This document shows, piece by piece, positions 14,100 to 22,773 of a stretch of DNA of 37,605 bases; position 1 is the stretch's first letter, and each line of letters starts with the position of its first letter. The notes under the pieces were generated by a model. The model ran no database searches. It was given only the letters and a program-made list of their open reading frames with translations, and was not told where the DNA came from. The stretch spans positions 1-37,605 of the forward strand of contig CALJUR010000094.1 of NCBI GenBank assembly GCA_937975765.1, written 5' to 3'. The position numbers were made by a program, and so were the translations under genes. The stretch is from an uncultured Myxococcales bacterium (lineage in GTDB: Bacteria; Myxococcota_A; UBA9042; DTJE01).

Positions 14100-15068
14100 T
14101 CAGATGCCCAGTTCGCGGCGGATGACGGGATGCGCGTCCTGCAGGTCCGGCCGCGGCACGAACTCGTCCCAGCCGTAGTGCTCGGGGTACTCGCGCCACG
14201 GGCCCTCGCACACCTTCGCGAACGCGCACTCCGGGCAGCGCGGTCCGTGGACCTTGCCCTCGGTCAGGCGGTGTTCGGTGTAGTCCGCGATGGTCAGGTG
14301 GCCCTCCATGATCTTGGTCCGCGGGATCACCCGTTCGGCCACGTACAATTCGTAGCCCGACATGAAGCAGTAGGGGATCGCCTCGGTCATGACGCGCCGG
14401 CCCGCCTGGAGGCCGATGTCCAGCGCCTTCTTCACGTACGGTTCGCACAGGCTGTGGCGCGGGACCACCGCGTCGAAGTGATCCATCGCCGTGCCCAGCG
14501 GGTGCACGAACGCCAGTTGGAACTGGTCCACGCCCAGCGCCACCAGCAGTTGCGCCAGTTCGGGCAGCGTCCGGTAGTTCGACCGCGTGATGACGCTGTT
14601 GGTCAGCACGTACTGCCCCAGTTCCTTCAGGTTCCGGATCGCCCGAACGGTCTGCCGGAATGACCCCTTCGCGTGCGTGAGGGAGTCGTGCAGTTCCTCG
14701 GTGTGCCCGTGCAGCGCCGGCGAGAACTCGGTGGCGCCCGCGGCGATCAGGTCCTCGCAGACCTTCTTGTAGGCCATCATGCGGCCGTTCGTCTGGATCT
14801 GGATGGACGAGAAGCCCAGTTCGCGCGCGTACGCGACCACCTCCAGCAGGTCGGGGCGGATCGTGACCTCCCCCCCCGTGAACACGATGCTGTCGCTGTC
14901 CCGGATGGCCTCGCGCAGCAGCGCCTTCACCTCTTCCGTGGTGTGGTTGCCGAACTGGTCGCGCTTCTTCCCCTGCACGCAGAAGACGCACATGTTGTTG
15001 CACTTCCAGCCGGTCTTGATGTCGATCCGCTCGGTGCGCGGACCCGCCTCCGTCTTCCCGTCCGCCAT
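14100..15068 (-). CDS. Radical SAM protein (second of four)
   Basis: The 322-residue product carries CNNMCVFC (C23, C27, C30). Its SAM-binding motif is TGGEVTIRP, with Val where the other three have Pro. QTNGRMMAYKKV and ALHGHTEELHDSLT follow, then a C-terminal CPECAFAKVC cluster motif and YGWDEFVPRPDL. The ending closely resembles that of the first gene (WGWDEFVPVRG), so these two are probably close paralogues from tandem duplication. The upstream stop and this ATG are separated by one base. The reaction is unknown; only the radical SAM fold and an auxiliary cluster are supported. Confidence 0.9.
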   Translation of the reverse strand: MADGKTEAGPRTERIDIKTGWKCNNMCVFCVQGKKRDQFGNHTTEEVKALLREAIRDSDSIVFTGGEVTIRPDLLEVVAYARELGFSSIQIQTNGRMMAYKKVCEDLIAAGATEFSPALHGHTEELHDSLTHAKGSFRQTVRAIRNLKELGQYVLTNSVITRSNYRTLPELAQLLVALGVDQFQLAFVHPLGTAMDHFDAVVPRHSLCEPYVKKALDIGLQAGRRVMTEAIPYCFMSGYELYVAERVIPRTKIMEGHLTIADYTEHRLTEGKVHGPRCPECAFAKVCEGPWREYPEHYGWDEFVPRPDLQDAHPVIRRELGI

Positions 15069-15069
15069 G

Positions 15070-16119
15070 TCACGCCCCCTTCCCGCGCACCGGGACGAAC
15101 TCGTCCCATCCCCACCGATCCACGTACGACCGGAACACGCCGCGGCACACGTCGTCGAACCCGCACGACGCGCACTCGGGCCGCTTGACCCGGGTCATCG
15201 CGTCGTGTACGCCCTTGCCGACCTTCGAGTACCCCGTGCTCTCGCCGCGAAGCGCCGACTCCTGCAGCAGGTCCGGCGCGACCTCGCCCTCGACCGGGAC
15301 CTCGCGGCCGTCCCGCGTGAACGTCACTGCGCCGTCCGGCTCGTAGTGGAAGTACCGTTCCACGTAGCCGCGCACCGGGTCGGGCAGGGCGGTCGTCGTG
15401 CAGTACGGGATGTCCAGCAGGAACACCTTCCGCACGCCTTCCGGTGGCAGCCCCTCCACGAACGCCCGGAATGCCTGCGCGATCTCGCCGTACCGCGCCA
15501 TCAGGTGGTCCATGTTCCGGCCGCCGCGCCCGTCCGGCATCATCACGTTGAAGACGTGCTGGTCCACGTTCAGCGGCCGCATTGCGTCGTAGAACTCTCG
15601 GAAATACAGGTAGTTGTACCGGTTGACCACGTACGACGTGTGCACCATCAGGTCCGGGAACTCGGCCTTCAGGGAGGCCAGGTTCGCCAGCCCCGCCACG
15701 GCCTGCACGAAGGCGCCCTTCGACCGCGTCAGCATGTCGTGGACCTTGCCGTTCGGCCCGTGGATGCTGATCAGCACGTGGTTCAGGCCCGCCTCCAGCA
15801 ACTCCCGTGCGTACGGCTTGTAGGCCAGCCGCCGCCCGTTCGTGATCAGGCCGACCGTCGGGAAGCCCAGGTCCCGCGCCATCCGCATGTACTCGGGCAG
15901 TTCCGGGTGCAGGGTGGGTTCCCCCGAAGTGAACATCACCTCGCGTGCGTCCGGGTCCAGCGCCATCATGCGGCGCACGTCCTCGGGGGTCTGCGCGCGC
16001 AGCCTTTCGTACCGCGCCGACCGGTCGTCCTCCATGCAGAACATGCAGTTGTTGTTGCAGGAATACCCGACGCAGACGTGGAGCCGGTCGCCCAGCTGGG
16101 ACGACCCCTGCGCCGGCAT
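15070..16119 (-). CDS. Radical SAM protein (first of four)
   Basis: The 349-residue product carries CNNNCMFC (C21, C25, C28), TSGEPTLHP, ITNGRRLAYKPY and SIHGPNGKVHDMLT. A C-terminal CASCGFDDVC and YVDRWGWDEFVPV indicate an auxiliary iron-sulfur region. ATG at 16119 was chosen because GAGGAAGG lies 4 nt upstream. A TTG at 16194 would add 25 polar residues without a ribosome site. It heads the operon of four radical SAM genes behind a promoter at 16220-16247. No candidate precursor peptide gene is visible between the promoter and this gene, or in the three 1-base junctions. Confidence 0.9.
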   Translation of the reverse strand: MPAQGSSQLGDRLHVCVGYSCNNNCMFCMEDDRSARYERLRAQTPEDVRRMMALDPDAREVMFTSGEPTLHPELPEYMRMARDLGFPTVGLITNGRRLAYKPYARELLEAGLNHVLISIHGPNGKVHDMLTRSKGAFVQAVAGLANLASLKAEFPDLMVHTSYVVNRYNYLYFREFYDAMRPLNVDQHVFNVMMPDGRGGRNMDHLMARYGEIAQAFRAFVEGLPPEGVRKVFLLDIPYCTTTALPDPVRGYVERYFHYEPDGAVTFTRDGREVPVEGEVAPDLLQESALRGESTGYSKVGKGVHDAMTRVKRPECASCGFDDVCRGVFRSYVDRWGWDEFVPVRGKGA

Positions 16120-16219
16120 GCCGCCTTCCTCGCGGCCCCGTCCCTGCCCATCCGTGGCGCCGTTGCGCGGATCGTCCTGCGCGCGATCGATCAACCGGGA
16201 CCCCCGAATGCCCGCAGGT

Positions 16220-16247
16220 ATTGTAGGGGCTTTGGGCGGCTTCGCAA
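16220..16247 (-). promoter_or_regulatory. Promoter of the radical SAM operon
   Basis: The minus strand has TTGCGA (16247-16242), a 16-bp spacer and TACAAT (16225-16220). Transcription would start near 16213 and the 5' leader would be about 95 nt to the ATG at 16119. Confidence 0.55.
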
Positions 16248-16289
16248 CCGGGCGGGCCCGATTCCAGGCCGGTGGCGGGCCGGTGCGGT

Positions 16290-16319
16290 TTGACGGGGGC
16301 CGTGGCGGGCCGCTAGTCT
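16290..16319 (+). promoter_or_regulatory. Promoter of the glycoside hydrolase gene
   Basis: TTGACG (16290-16295), an 18-bp spacer and TAGTCT (16314-16319) form a plausible sigma70-type promoter about 25 nt before the ATG. It is divergent from the radical SAM operon promoter. Confidence 0.5.
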
Positions 16320-16349
16320 AGGCGGGCTTCCCGGAACGCGGGCCGTGCC

Positions 16350-18530
16350 ATGTCGTGCCGCCTCCCAGGGTCCCAGACGCGACTGCCTGCCCGGGCCTTG
16401 CGGGTCTTGGTGTCGTCGCTGCTGCCCGCGCTGGCCCTGGCCTGCGCCGGCGGATCCGGGGCGGCCGATCTGCCCGTTGCCGACTTCCCTGGCGGCGACG
16501 TCCCTGGCAGCGACGTTTCGGCCTGCGTGAGCCCCGACGCCGGGCCTCCCGCCGCGATCCCCGCCGCCGCACCGCTGCAGCAGCTTCGCGACAACCTCCT
16601 CTTCCTGCGGGACTGGGTGTTCGCGACCGACGGGGGGGACGAGGGCGTCGCGCAGCGATGGTTCGACCCGGCCTTCGACGATTCGGCGTGGCGGCCGATC
16701 CGCGCGGGCGAGCCCTGGGAAGGCCAGTTGGGCGAGGACTGGGACGGCGTCGGCTGGTACCGGACGACCGTGGACATCCCCGCGGACTGGGTCGGGGCGC
16801 CGGTCGTGCTGGAGATCGGCGGCGCGCAGGACACCTGGGACGCGTGGATCGACGGGCAACCGGCCTCGTCGTGCGGCGCGGGCGGGCAATCCTGCTGGCT
16901 GTGGGTGCCGCTGCCCGCGCGGGTCGATCCGCTGCTGCAGCCGGGGCGATCCCACGTGCTGGCCGTGCGGGTGGAGGACTGGGGCAACGGGGGCAAGGGC
17001 GCGCCGGACCTGCTGTTCGGCAAGGGCGGCGGCCTGTGGCGCAAGGTCCTGCTGCGACGCCTGGTGCCGCTGGACCCCTGGCGCGACCTGCTGCCGGAAC
17101 CCGTGCTGGACGCGCACCCGGAGTGGGTGGACCTGTACCACGAGGCCTGGCGGATGGCGTGGGAGAAGGTCGGCATCGCCTGGCCCGGCAGCCCGCTGCG
17201 GCCGGAATTCATGGACGAGGGCTTCAGCGAGCACCTGTTCCAGTGGGACACCTGCTTCATCGCGATGTTCGGCCGGTACGGGATGCGGCTGTTCCCGGTG
17301 ATGGCGTCGCTGGACAACTTCTACGACCGCCAGCGCGAGGACGGCTACATCGGGCGCGAGTACTCGGAAACCGACGGCTGGGCGTACTGGCCCGGCGACG
17401 ACGACCTGCCGGGAGTCAACCCGCCGCTGTTCTCGTGGGTCGAGTGGGCCTGGTACGAGTTCACTGGCGACGCGTCGCGCCTTCCGCGGGTGCTGCCGAT
17501 CCTGGAACGGCAGTTCTCCTGGATGAAGGCGCACCTGCGGACGGGCGCGGACGACGGCCTGTACCGCCAGAACGGCGTGGACAGCGGCATGGACAACCTG
17601 CCGCGCGGGGACGTCGCGAACCAGGGCTGGATCGACGCGTCGGCCCAGCAGGTGCTGAACGCGCGGATGCTGCAGCGCATCGCGGGGGCGGCGGGCCTTC
17701 CCGACCGGGAGGCCACGTGGAAGGCGGAGGCGGACGACCTGGCGGCCTCGATCGATGCGTCCCTGTGGAGCGACGCGGACGGCTTCTACCACGACGCGGC
17801 GCGGGGCGGGGGCCTGTCGATGACGAAGCACGTCGGGGCCTTCTGGACCCTGCTGTCGGGGGTTGCCGGCACGGACCGGGCCGCGCGGCTGGTGCAGCAC
17901 CTGCAGGACGCGGCCGAGTTCGACCGGCCGCACCGGGTCCCGACGCTGTCCGCGGACTCGCCCGGCTACGTGCCGGAGGGCGGGTACTGGCACGGGGCGG
18001 TGTGGGCGCCGACGAACTACATGGTCGTGCGCGGGCTGGAGGCGATCGGGAAGGCCGGCCTGGCGCGCGAGATCGCCGAAAACCACCTGGCCGGCATGGC
18101 GGCCGTCTGGGCGGGGCCTCCCGAGGGCCAGCCGGCCACGATCTGGGAGTGCTACTCGTCCGAACTGCCTCGTCCCGCCTCGGTCGATCCGAACGACGCA
18201 TCGACGTACTCGCGGCGCGACTTCGTCGGCTGGTCGGGCCTGGGGCCCATCGCGATGCTGATCGAGAACGTGCTGGGGTTCGAGGTGGACGGGAGGCAGG
18301 GGAGGGTGGCGTGGGACCTGCACCGCACCGACCGTCACGGGATCCTGCGCCTGCCGGTCGGGATGGACAACGTGGTCGGCCTGGTGGCCGAGGCGCGCAC
18401 CGACGCGGGCTCGGCCGTCTCGATCCAGGCGGATGCCGTGCGCCCCTTCCTGCTGGAGGTCCGGCGCCCCGGGCGCGACCCGGTCACGACGCCCGTCTGC
18501 GCGGGCTCGACCCCGCTGGCGATCCCGTGA
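16350..18530 (+). CDS. Lipoprotein glycoside hydrolase, GH63/MGH1-like (alpha/alpha)6 barrel
   Basis: The 726-residue product starts with a long signal ending LALAC (lipid Cys32) and a Gly/Asp-rich tether. A jelly-roll domain like the sugar-binding domain of GH2 enzymes follows (about 70-215; FDDSAWRPI, GVGWYRTTVDIP, LEIGGAQDTWDAWIDG). The remainder resembles the toroidal barrel of GH63/trehalase-like enzymes, with FQWDTCFIAMFGRYG, YWPGDDDLPGVNPPLFSWVEW, GMDNLPRGD and YWHGAVWAPTNYMVVRGL. It probably releases glucose or mannose from an external polysaccharide or glycan. The exact linkage cannot be read from sequence. The ribosome site is weak. It converges on the phosphoketolase gene with 9 bp between stops. 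Confidence 0.85.
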   Translation: MSCRLPGSQTRLPARALRVLVSSLLPALALACAGGSGAADLPVADFPGGDVPGSDVSACVSPDAGPPAAIPAAAPLQQLRDNLLFLRDWVFATDGGDEGVAQRWFDPAFDDSAWRPIRAGEPWEGQLGEDWDGVGWYRTTVDIPADWVGAPVVLEIGGAQDTWDAWIDGQPASSCGAGGQSCWLWVPLPARVDPLLQPGRSHVLAVRVEDWGNGGKGAPDLLFGKGGGLWRKVLLRRLVPLDPWRDLLPEPVLDAHPEWVDLYHEAWRMAWEKVGIAWPGSPLRPEFMDEGFSEHLFQWDTCFIAMFGRYGMRLFPVMASLDNFYDRQREDGYIGREYSETDGWAYWPGDDDLPGVNPPLFSWVEWAWYEFTGDASRLPRVLPILERQFSWMKAHLRTGADDGLYRQNGVDSGMDNLPRGDVANQGWIDASAQQVLNARMLQRIAGAAGLPDREATWKAEADDLAASIDASLWSDADGFYHDAARGGGLSMTKHVGAFWTLLSGVAGTDRAARLVQHLQDAAEFDRPHRVPTLSADSPGYVPEGGYWHGAVWAPTNYMVVRGLEAIGKAGLAREIAENHLAGMAAVWAGPPEGQPATIWECYSSELPRPASVDPNDASTYSRRDFVGWSGLGPIAMLIENVLGFEVDGRQGRVAWDLHRTDRHGILRLPVGMDNVVGLVAEARTDAGSAVSIQADAVRPFLLEVRRPGRDPVTTPVCAGSTPLAIP

Positions 18531-18539
18531 GGCCGGCTG

Positions 18540-20924
18540 CTACCCGTTCCACCGCCAGTCGCGGATCTCCGGCAGATCCTCGCCGTGCGCCGCGATGTAC
18601 TGCCGGTGGTCCACCAGCCGGTCGCGCAGGTGCTGCCGGGCGTGGGCGGCGCGCGCGGCCAGGCCGGGCACCCGGTCGATCACGTCGCCGACCAGGTGGA
18701 AGCGGTCCAGGTCGTTCAGCACAGCCATGTCGAACGGCGTGGTCGTCGTGCCTTCCTCCTTGTACCCGCGCACGTGCAGGTTGCGGTGGTTGCTGCGCCG
18801 GTACATCAGCCGGTGCAGCAGCTTCGGGTACCCGTGGAAGGCGAAGATGATCGGCTTGTCCGGCGTGAACATCGCGTCGAAGTCCTTGTCGGCCAGGCCG
18901 TGCGGGTGCTCGCTGTGCGGCTGCAGCGTCATCAGGTCCACGACGTTGACCACGCGCACCTTCAGGTCCGGGAACATCTGGCGCATCAATTGCACCGCGG
19001 CCAGGGTCTCCAGCGTCGCCACGTCGCCCGCGCATGCCATCACGACGTCCGGTTCCCCGCCCGCGTCGCTGCCGGCCCACTCCCAGATGCCCAGGCCCGC
19101 GCTGCAGTGCTTGACCGCCGCGTCCATGTCCAGCCACTGCAGGTCCGGCTGCTTGCCCGCGACGATGATGTTGACGTAGTCGCGGCTGCGCAGGCAATGG
19201 TCCGTCACCGACAGCAGGGTGTTCGCGTCCGGCGGCAGGTACACCCGGATGATGTCGGCCTTCTTGTTCACCGCGTGGTCGATGAAGCCGGGGTCCTGGT
19301 GGGAGAACCCGTTGTGGTCCTGGCGCCACACGTGCGACGACAGCAGGTAGTTCAGGGACGCGATCGGGCGGCGCCACGGGATGTGCTTCGTCACCTTCAG
19401 CCACTTGGCGTGCTGGTTGAACATGGAATCGATGATGTGGATGAATGCCTCGTAACACGAGAAGAAGCCGTGCCGCCCGGTCAGCAGGTAGCCCTCCAGC
19501 CACCCCTCGCACTGGTGCTCGCTCAGCATCTCCATCACGCGGCCGTCGGGGGACAGATCCTCGTCCCCGGGCAGGATTTCCGCGGTCGTGCAACGCTTCG
19601 TCACCTCGAACAGCGCGCCCCAGCGGTTGGACGCCGTCTCGTCCGGGCTGAACACGCGGAAGTTGCGCTGGTCGAGGTTCGCCTTCATCACGTCGCGCAG
19701 GAACCGCCCCTGGACGCGGGTGGCTTCGGCCGGAACGGTACCCGGCCGCGGCACGTCCACCGCGTAGTCCCGGAAGTCGGGCATCCGCAGGTCGCGCAGC
19801 AGGATGCCTCCGTTCGCGTGCGGGTTGGCGCCCATGCGACGGTTGCCGCGCGGCGCAAGGTCGGCCAGATCCGGGCGCAGCCGGCCGGCGTCGTCGAACA
19901 ATTCGTCCGGCCGGTAGGACCGCAGCCACGCCTCCAGCGCGGCCAGGTGCTGCGGGTTCGTCGCCACCTGCGCGACCGGCACCTGGTGCGCGCGGAACGT
20001 CCCCTCGACCGGCTTGCCGTCCACTTCCGCCGGGCCCGTCCAGCCCTTCGGGGTGCGCAGCACGATCATCGGCCAGCGCGGCCGGCCGGTGAACCCGTTG
20101 CGGGAGGCGTCGTCCCGGATCGCCTTCAGGTCCGCCACCACCGCGTCCAGCGTCGCCGCCATCTTCTGGTGCATCGCGGCCGGCTGGTCGCCCTCCACGA
20201 AGAACGGCGCGTACCCGTACCCGTACAGCAGCGCCGCCAATTCGTCGTGCGGGATGCGCGCCAGCACGGTCGGACCGGCGATCTTGTGCCCGTTCAGGTG
20301 CAGGATCGGCAGCACCGCCCCGTCGTGCACCGGGTTCAGGAACTTGTTGGAATGCCACGACGTCGCCAGCGGGCCCGTCTCGGCCTCGCCATCGCCGACC
20401 ACGCACGCCACGATCAGGCCGGGGTTGTCGAAGGCCGCCCCGAACGCGTGCGACAGGCTGTAGCCCAGTTCGCCGCCCTCGTGGATCGAACCGGGCGTCT
20501 CGGGCGCGACGTGGCTGGGGATGCCGCCCGGGAAGGAGAACTGCGTGAACAGCCGCTTCATCCCCGCCTCGTCCTGCGAGACGTCCGGGTACAGTTCGCT
20601 GTAGGTGCCCTCCAGCCAGGTGTTCGCGACCAGGCCCGGGCCGCCGTGGCCGGGACCGGTGACGTACAGGACGTCCAGGTCGTGCTGGCGGATGATGCGG
20701 TTCAGGTGCAGGTAGATGAAGTTCAGGCCCGGGGTGGTTCCCCAGTGCCCCAGCAGGCGCGGCTTGACATGCGGGCGAGCCAGCGGCTGTTTCAGCAGCG
20801 GGTTGTCCAGCAGGTAGATCTGGCCGACCGACAGGTAGTTCGCGGCCCTCCAGTACGCGTCCATCCGGGCCAGCAGGTCGTCCGTCAGCGGCCGGGCGTC
20901 CGGGGCGATCGTGCGTTCCATCAT
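18540..20924 (-). CDS. xfp: Phosphoketolase (xylulose-5-phosphate/fructose-6-phosphate)
   Basis: The 794-residue product has the usual length and motifs of XFP: GHWGTTPG (59-66), GPGHGGPG (90-97), GELGYSL (151-157), thiamine-diphosphate motif GDGEAETG (177-184) with WHSNKF, and a C-terminal RGYKEEGTTTTPFDM. The enzyme cleaves xylulose-5-phosphate or fructose-6-phosphate to acetyl-phosphate and a triose or tetrose phosphate in the cytoplasm. ATG at 20924 is preceded by CTGGAGG with 6 nt spacing; a second ATG lies directly after. It is divergent from the transhydrogenase operon, and the pairing suggests joint control of carbon flow and NADPH supply. No acetate kinase or phosphotransacetylase gene is in the window. 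Confidence 0.96.
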   Translation of the reverse strand: MMERTIAPDARPLTDDLLARMDAYWRAANYLSVGQIYLLDNPLLKQPLARPHVKPRLLGHWGTTPGLNFIYLHLNRIIRQHDLDVLYVTGPGHGGPGLVANTWLEGTYSELYPDVSQDEAGMKRLFTQFSFPGGIPSHVAPETPGSIHEGGELGYSLSHAFGAAFDNPGLIVACVVGDGEAETGPLATSWHSNKFLNPVHDGAVLPILHLNGHKIAGPTVLARIPHDELAALLYGYGYAPFFVEGDQPAAMHQKMAATLDAVVADLKAIRDDASRNGFTGRPRWPMIVLRTPKGWTGPAEVDGKPVEGTFRAHQVPVAQVATNPQHLAALEAWLRSYRPDELFDDAGRLRPDLADLAPRGNRRMGANPHANGGILLRDLRMPDFRDYAVDVPRPGTVPAEATRVQGRFLRDVMKANLDQRNFRVFSPDETASNRWGALFEVTKRCTTAEILPGDEDLSPDGRVMEMLSEHQCEGWLEGYLLTGRHGFFSCYEAFIHIIDSMFNQHAKWLKVTKHIPWRRPIASLNYLLSSHVWRQDHNGFSHQDPGFIDHAVNKKADIIRVYLPPDANTLLSVTDHCLRSRDYVNIIVAGKQPDLQWLDMDAAVKHCSAGLGIWEWAGSDAGGEPDVVMACAGDVATLETLAAVQLMRQMFPDLKVRVVNVVDLMTLQPHSEHPHGLADKDFDAMFTPDKPIIFAFHGYPKLLHRLMYRRSNHRNLHVRGYKEEGTTTTPFDMAVLNDLDRFHLVGDVIDRVPGLAARAAHARQHLRDRLVDHRQYIAAHGEDLPEIRDWRWNG

Positions 20925-20969
20925 GGCGTGCCTCCAGGGTGCGAGAGCGGCGGGCGGGATGCCCCCGCG

Positions 20970-20978
20970 ATTGTCGCA
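20970..20978 (-). promoter_or_regulatory. Extended -10 upstream of phosphoketolase
   Basis: The minus strand reads TGC-GACAAT, an extended -10 with one hexamer mismatch at the first base. It would start transcription about 40 nt before the ATG. No good -35 is seen. Confidence 0.35.
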
Positions 20979-21118
20979 CCGATCGGCCGGGGGGAAAGGC
21001 GTCGAATCGTGGCAGTGCCCTGGCGACCGCGGGTTTCCTGTCACCCGCCCTTCGGCATCGTCGTCGCCTGGCTGCCCCCGGCCGATGTCCCGTGAGGATC
21101 CGGGTGCGGTTCGGGGAC

Positions 21119-21147
21119 TTGACGCCGGGTCCCTTTCTGGATATGGG
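21119..21147 (+). promoter_or_regulatory. Candidate promoter of the transhydrogenase operon
   Basis: TTGACG (21119-21124), 17 bp, TATGGG (21142-21147). The -10 is weak. The start would leave a leader of about 50 nt. The rest of the 281-bp gap between the divergent genes holds nothing else I can identify. Confidence 0.4.
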
Positions 21148-21205
21148 TGGCCCGGCTGGATTTCGGCGTCCGGAAAAGGACGCCTCGTGATAGCAGGGGG
21201 AAGAG

Positions 21206-22369
21206 ATGATCATCGGCGTTCCGAAGGAAATCATGGCGAACGAGCGGCGCGTGGCGGCGATCCCGGAGACCGTCGGCAAGCTGAAGGCGCTGGGCTTCAC
21301 GGTGCTGGTCGAGAAGGGCGCGGGCGTGGGCTCGTTCTTTTCGGACGCGGAGTACGCTGCGGCCGGTGCGCAGATCGTCGAGAACGTGACCGAGCTGTTC
21401 GACCAGTCGGACATCATCCTGAAGGTCAAGCAGCCCTGCCTGAACGCCCAGACCGGCAAGAACGAGGCCGAGATGGTGCGCAAGGGCGGCACGCTGATCA
21501 CGTTCCTGCACCCGGCGACCCCGTCGCACCACGCGATCATCCGGACGCTGGCCGAGCGCAACGTGACGTCCTTCACGATGGACGGTATCCCGCGCATCTC
21601 CAAGGCCCAGAAGATGGACGCCCTGACGTCCATGTCCACCATCACCGGGTACAAGGCCGTGATCATGGCCGCCGCGCACCTGCCCAAGTTCGTGCCGATG
21701 GTCGGCACGGCGATCGGCGCGGTGAAGCCCTGCAAGTTCCTGGTCATCGGCGCGGGCGTCGTCGGCCTGCAGGCGATCGCCACCGCCAAGCGGCTGGGCG
21801 CCGTCGTGACCGCGGTCGACATCCGCCCGCAGGCCCGCGAGGAGGCGAAGTCCCTGGGCGCGAAGGTGGAAGGCTTCGAGGTCCCCGAGGACCTGGCGAT
21901 CGGCAAGGGCGGCTACGCGAAGGCCCTGCCGGCGGACTGGATCGAGAAGGAGCGCGTCGCGCTGGCGCCGCTGGTGGCCGATTCCGACGCCGTGATCCTC
22001 AGCGCGCTGGTTCCCGGCGAGATCGCCCCGGTCGTGGTCACGAAGGAGATGGTCGCCGCGATGCGCCCGGGCTCGGTGATCGTGGACATCTCGATCGACC
22101 AGGGCGGCAACTGCGGCTGCACCCAGCCCGGCAAGGAAGCGCCGTGCAACGGCGTGATGGTCAGCGGCGTGCAGAACATCCCGGGCAGCGTCCCGGTGCA
22201 CGCGTCCTGGCTGTACGCGAACAACATGCTCCACTACGTCGAGAACCTGTACAAGAAGGGCCTCGAGAAGCCGGACTTCGACGACGAGATCGCGAAGTCC
22301 TCGCTGGTCACGCGCGAAGGGAAGATCCTGCACGAGGGCTTCCTGAAGGCCGTCGGCGAGTTGCACTGA
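21206..22369 (+). CDS. pntAA: Proton-translocating NAD(P) transhydrogenase, subunit alpha part 1 (NAD-binding domain I)
   Basis: The 387-residue product has the length of the separate domain I protein of three-subunit enzymes such as that of Rhodospirillum rubrum. It begins IIGVPKEIMANERRVAAIPE and has the RQD-loop residues in RISKAQKMD. Its Rossmann motif GAGVVGLQAIATAKRLGA is followed by AVDIRP, whose Asp fits NAD(H). The C-terminal VDISIDQGGNC is also typical, but it continues GCTQPGKEAPC, giving three Cys close together, which I do not recall from standard enzymes. It passes hydride from NADH to the NADP domain of the beta subunit. GGGGGAAGAG lies directly before the ATG. The gene is followed by a hairpin and then the small subunit gene. 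Confidence 0.95.
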   Translation: MIIGVPKEIMANERRVAAIPETVGKLKALGFTVLVEKGAGVGSFFSDAEYAAAGAQIVENVTELFDQSDIILKVKQPCLNAQTGKNEAEMVRKGGTLITFLHPATPSHHAIIRTLAERNVTSFTMDGIPRISKAQKMDALTSMSTITGYKAVIMAAAHLPKFVPMVGTAIGAVKPCKFLVIGAGVVGLQAIATAKRLGAVVTAVDIRPQAREEAKSLGAKVEGFEVPEDLAIGKGGYAKALPADWIEKERVALAPLVADSDAVILSALVPGEIAPVVVTKEMVAAMRPGSVIVDISIDQGGNCGCTQPGKEAPCNGVMVSGVQNIPGSVPVHASWLYANNMLHYVENLYKKGLEKPDFDDEIAKSSLVTREGKILHEGFLKAVGELH

Positions 22370-22385
22370 GTGCCGTGACGCGGGC

Positions 22386-22422
22386 GGCGGCGCGGTCCCG
22401 GGATGCCGAGGGCCGCGCCGCC
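22386..22422 (+). other. GC-rich intercistronic hairpin
   Basis: GGCGGCGCGG (22386-22395) and CCGCGCCGCC (22413-22422) form a perfect 10-bp stem with a 17-nt loop, between pntAA and pntAB. There is no U-run, so it more likely stabilises mRNA or attenuates than fully terminates. It could set a higher level of the soluble NAD-domain subunit over the membrane subunits. That role is inference. Confidence 0.5.
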
Positions 22423-22474
22423 GGACCCGCAGGCTCCCGCTCCTCTCCCTTCCCGCCAACGGAGGCGTTCGGGC

Positions 22475-22762
22475 ATGACAACCTTCGACCTCGTGGTGGT
22501 CCTGTCGGTCCTGGTGTGCGCCGCCCTGGTCGGCTACCGGCTGATCTCCCGGGTGCCGCCGCTGCTGCACACGCCGCTGATGTCCCTGACGAACGCCATC
22601 TCGGCCGTGACCATCCTGGGGGCCCTGATGCTGTTCGCCAACGCGGAGATGGCGGCGTCGGACACGGTGCTGGCGGCGCTGGCGGTGGCCCTGGCGGCCT
22701 TCAACGTCGTCGGCGGCTTCGTCATCACCAACCGCATGGTGCGGCTGTTCAAGAAGTCCTGA
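22475..22762 (+). CDS. pntAB: NAD(P) transhydrogenase, subunit alpha part 2 (membrane)
   Basis: The 95-residue integral membrane protein has three hydrophobic helices (FDLVVVLSVLVCAALVGY, AISAVTILGALMLFA, VLAALAVALAAFNVVGGFVIT) and the conserved RVPPLLHTPLMSLTNAISA segment of the alpha-chain membrane domain. Its ending, GGFVITNRMVRLFKK, is also typical. It forms part of the proton channel with PntB. ATG at 22475 has GGAGG 9 nt upstream. It ends 11 bp before pntB. Confidence 0.95.
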   Translation: MTTFDLVVVLSVLVCAALVGYRLISRVPPLLHTPLMSLTNAISAVTILGALMLFANAEMAASDTVLAALAVALAAFNVVGGFVITNRMVRLFKKS

Positions 22763-22773
22763 GAGGAGCGACC

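Noticed and set aside
16120..16194. Longer N-terminus of the first radical SAM protein from TTG at 16194
   Set aside because: It adds 25 polar residues with no ribosome site, whereas ATG at 16119 has GAGGAAGG.
20911..22773. Open frame upstream of pntB in the same phase
   Set aside because: It overlaps pntAA and pntAB in another frame and reads as shadow sequence. ATG at 22774 with GAGAGGAG is the natural start.
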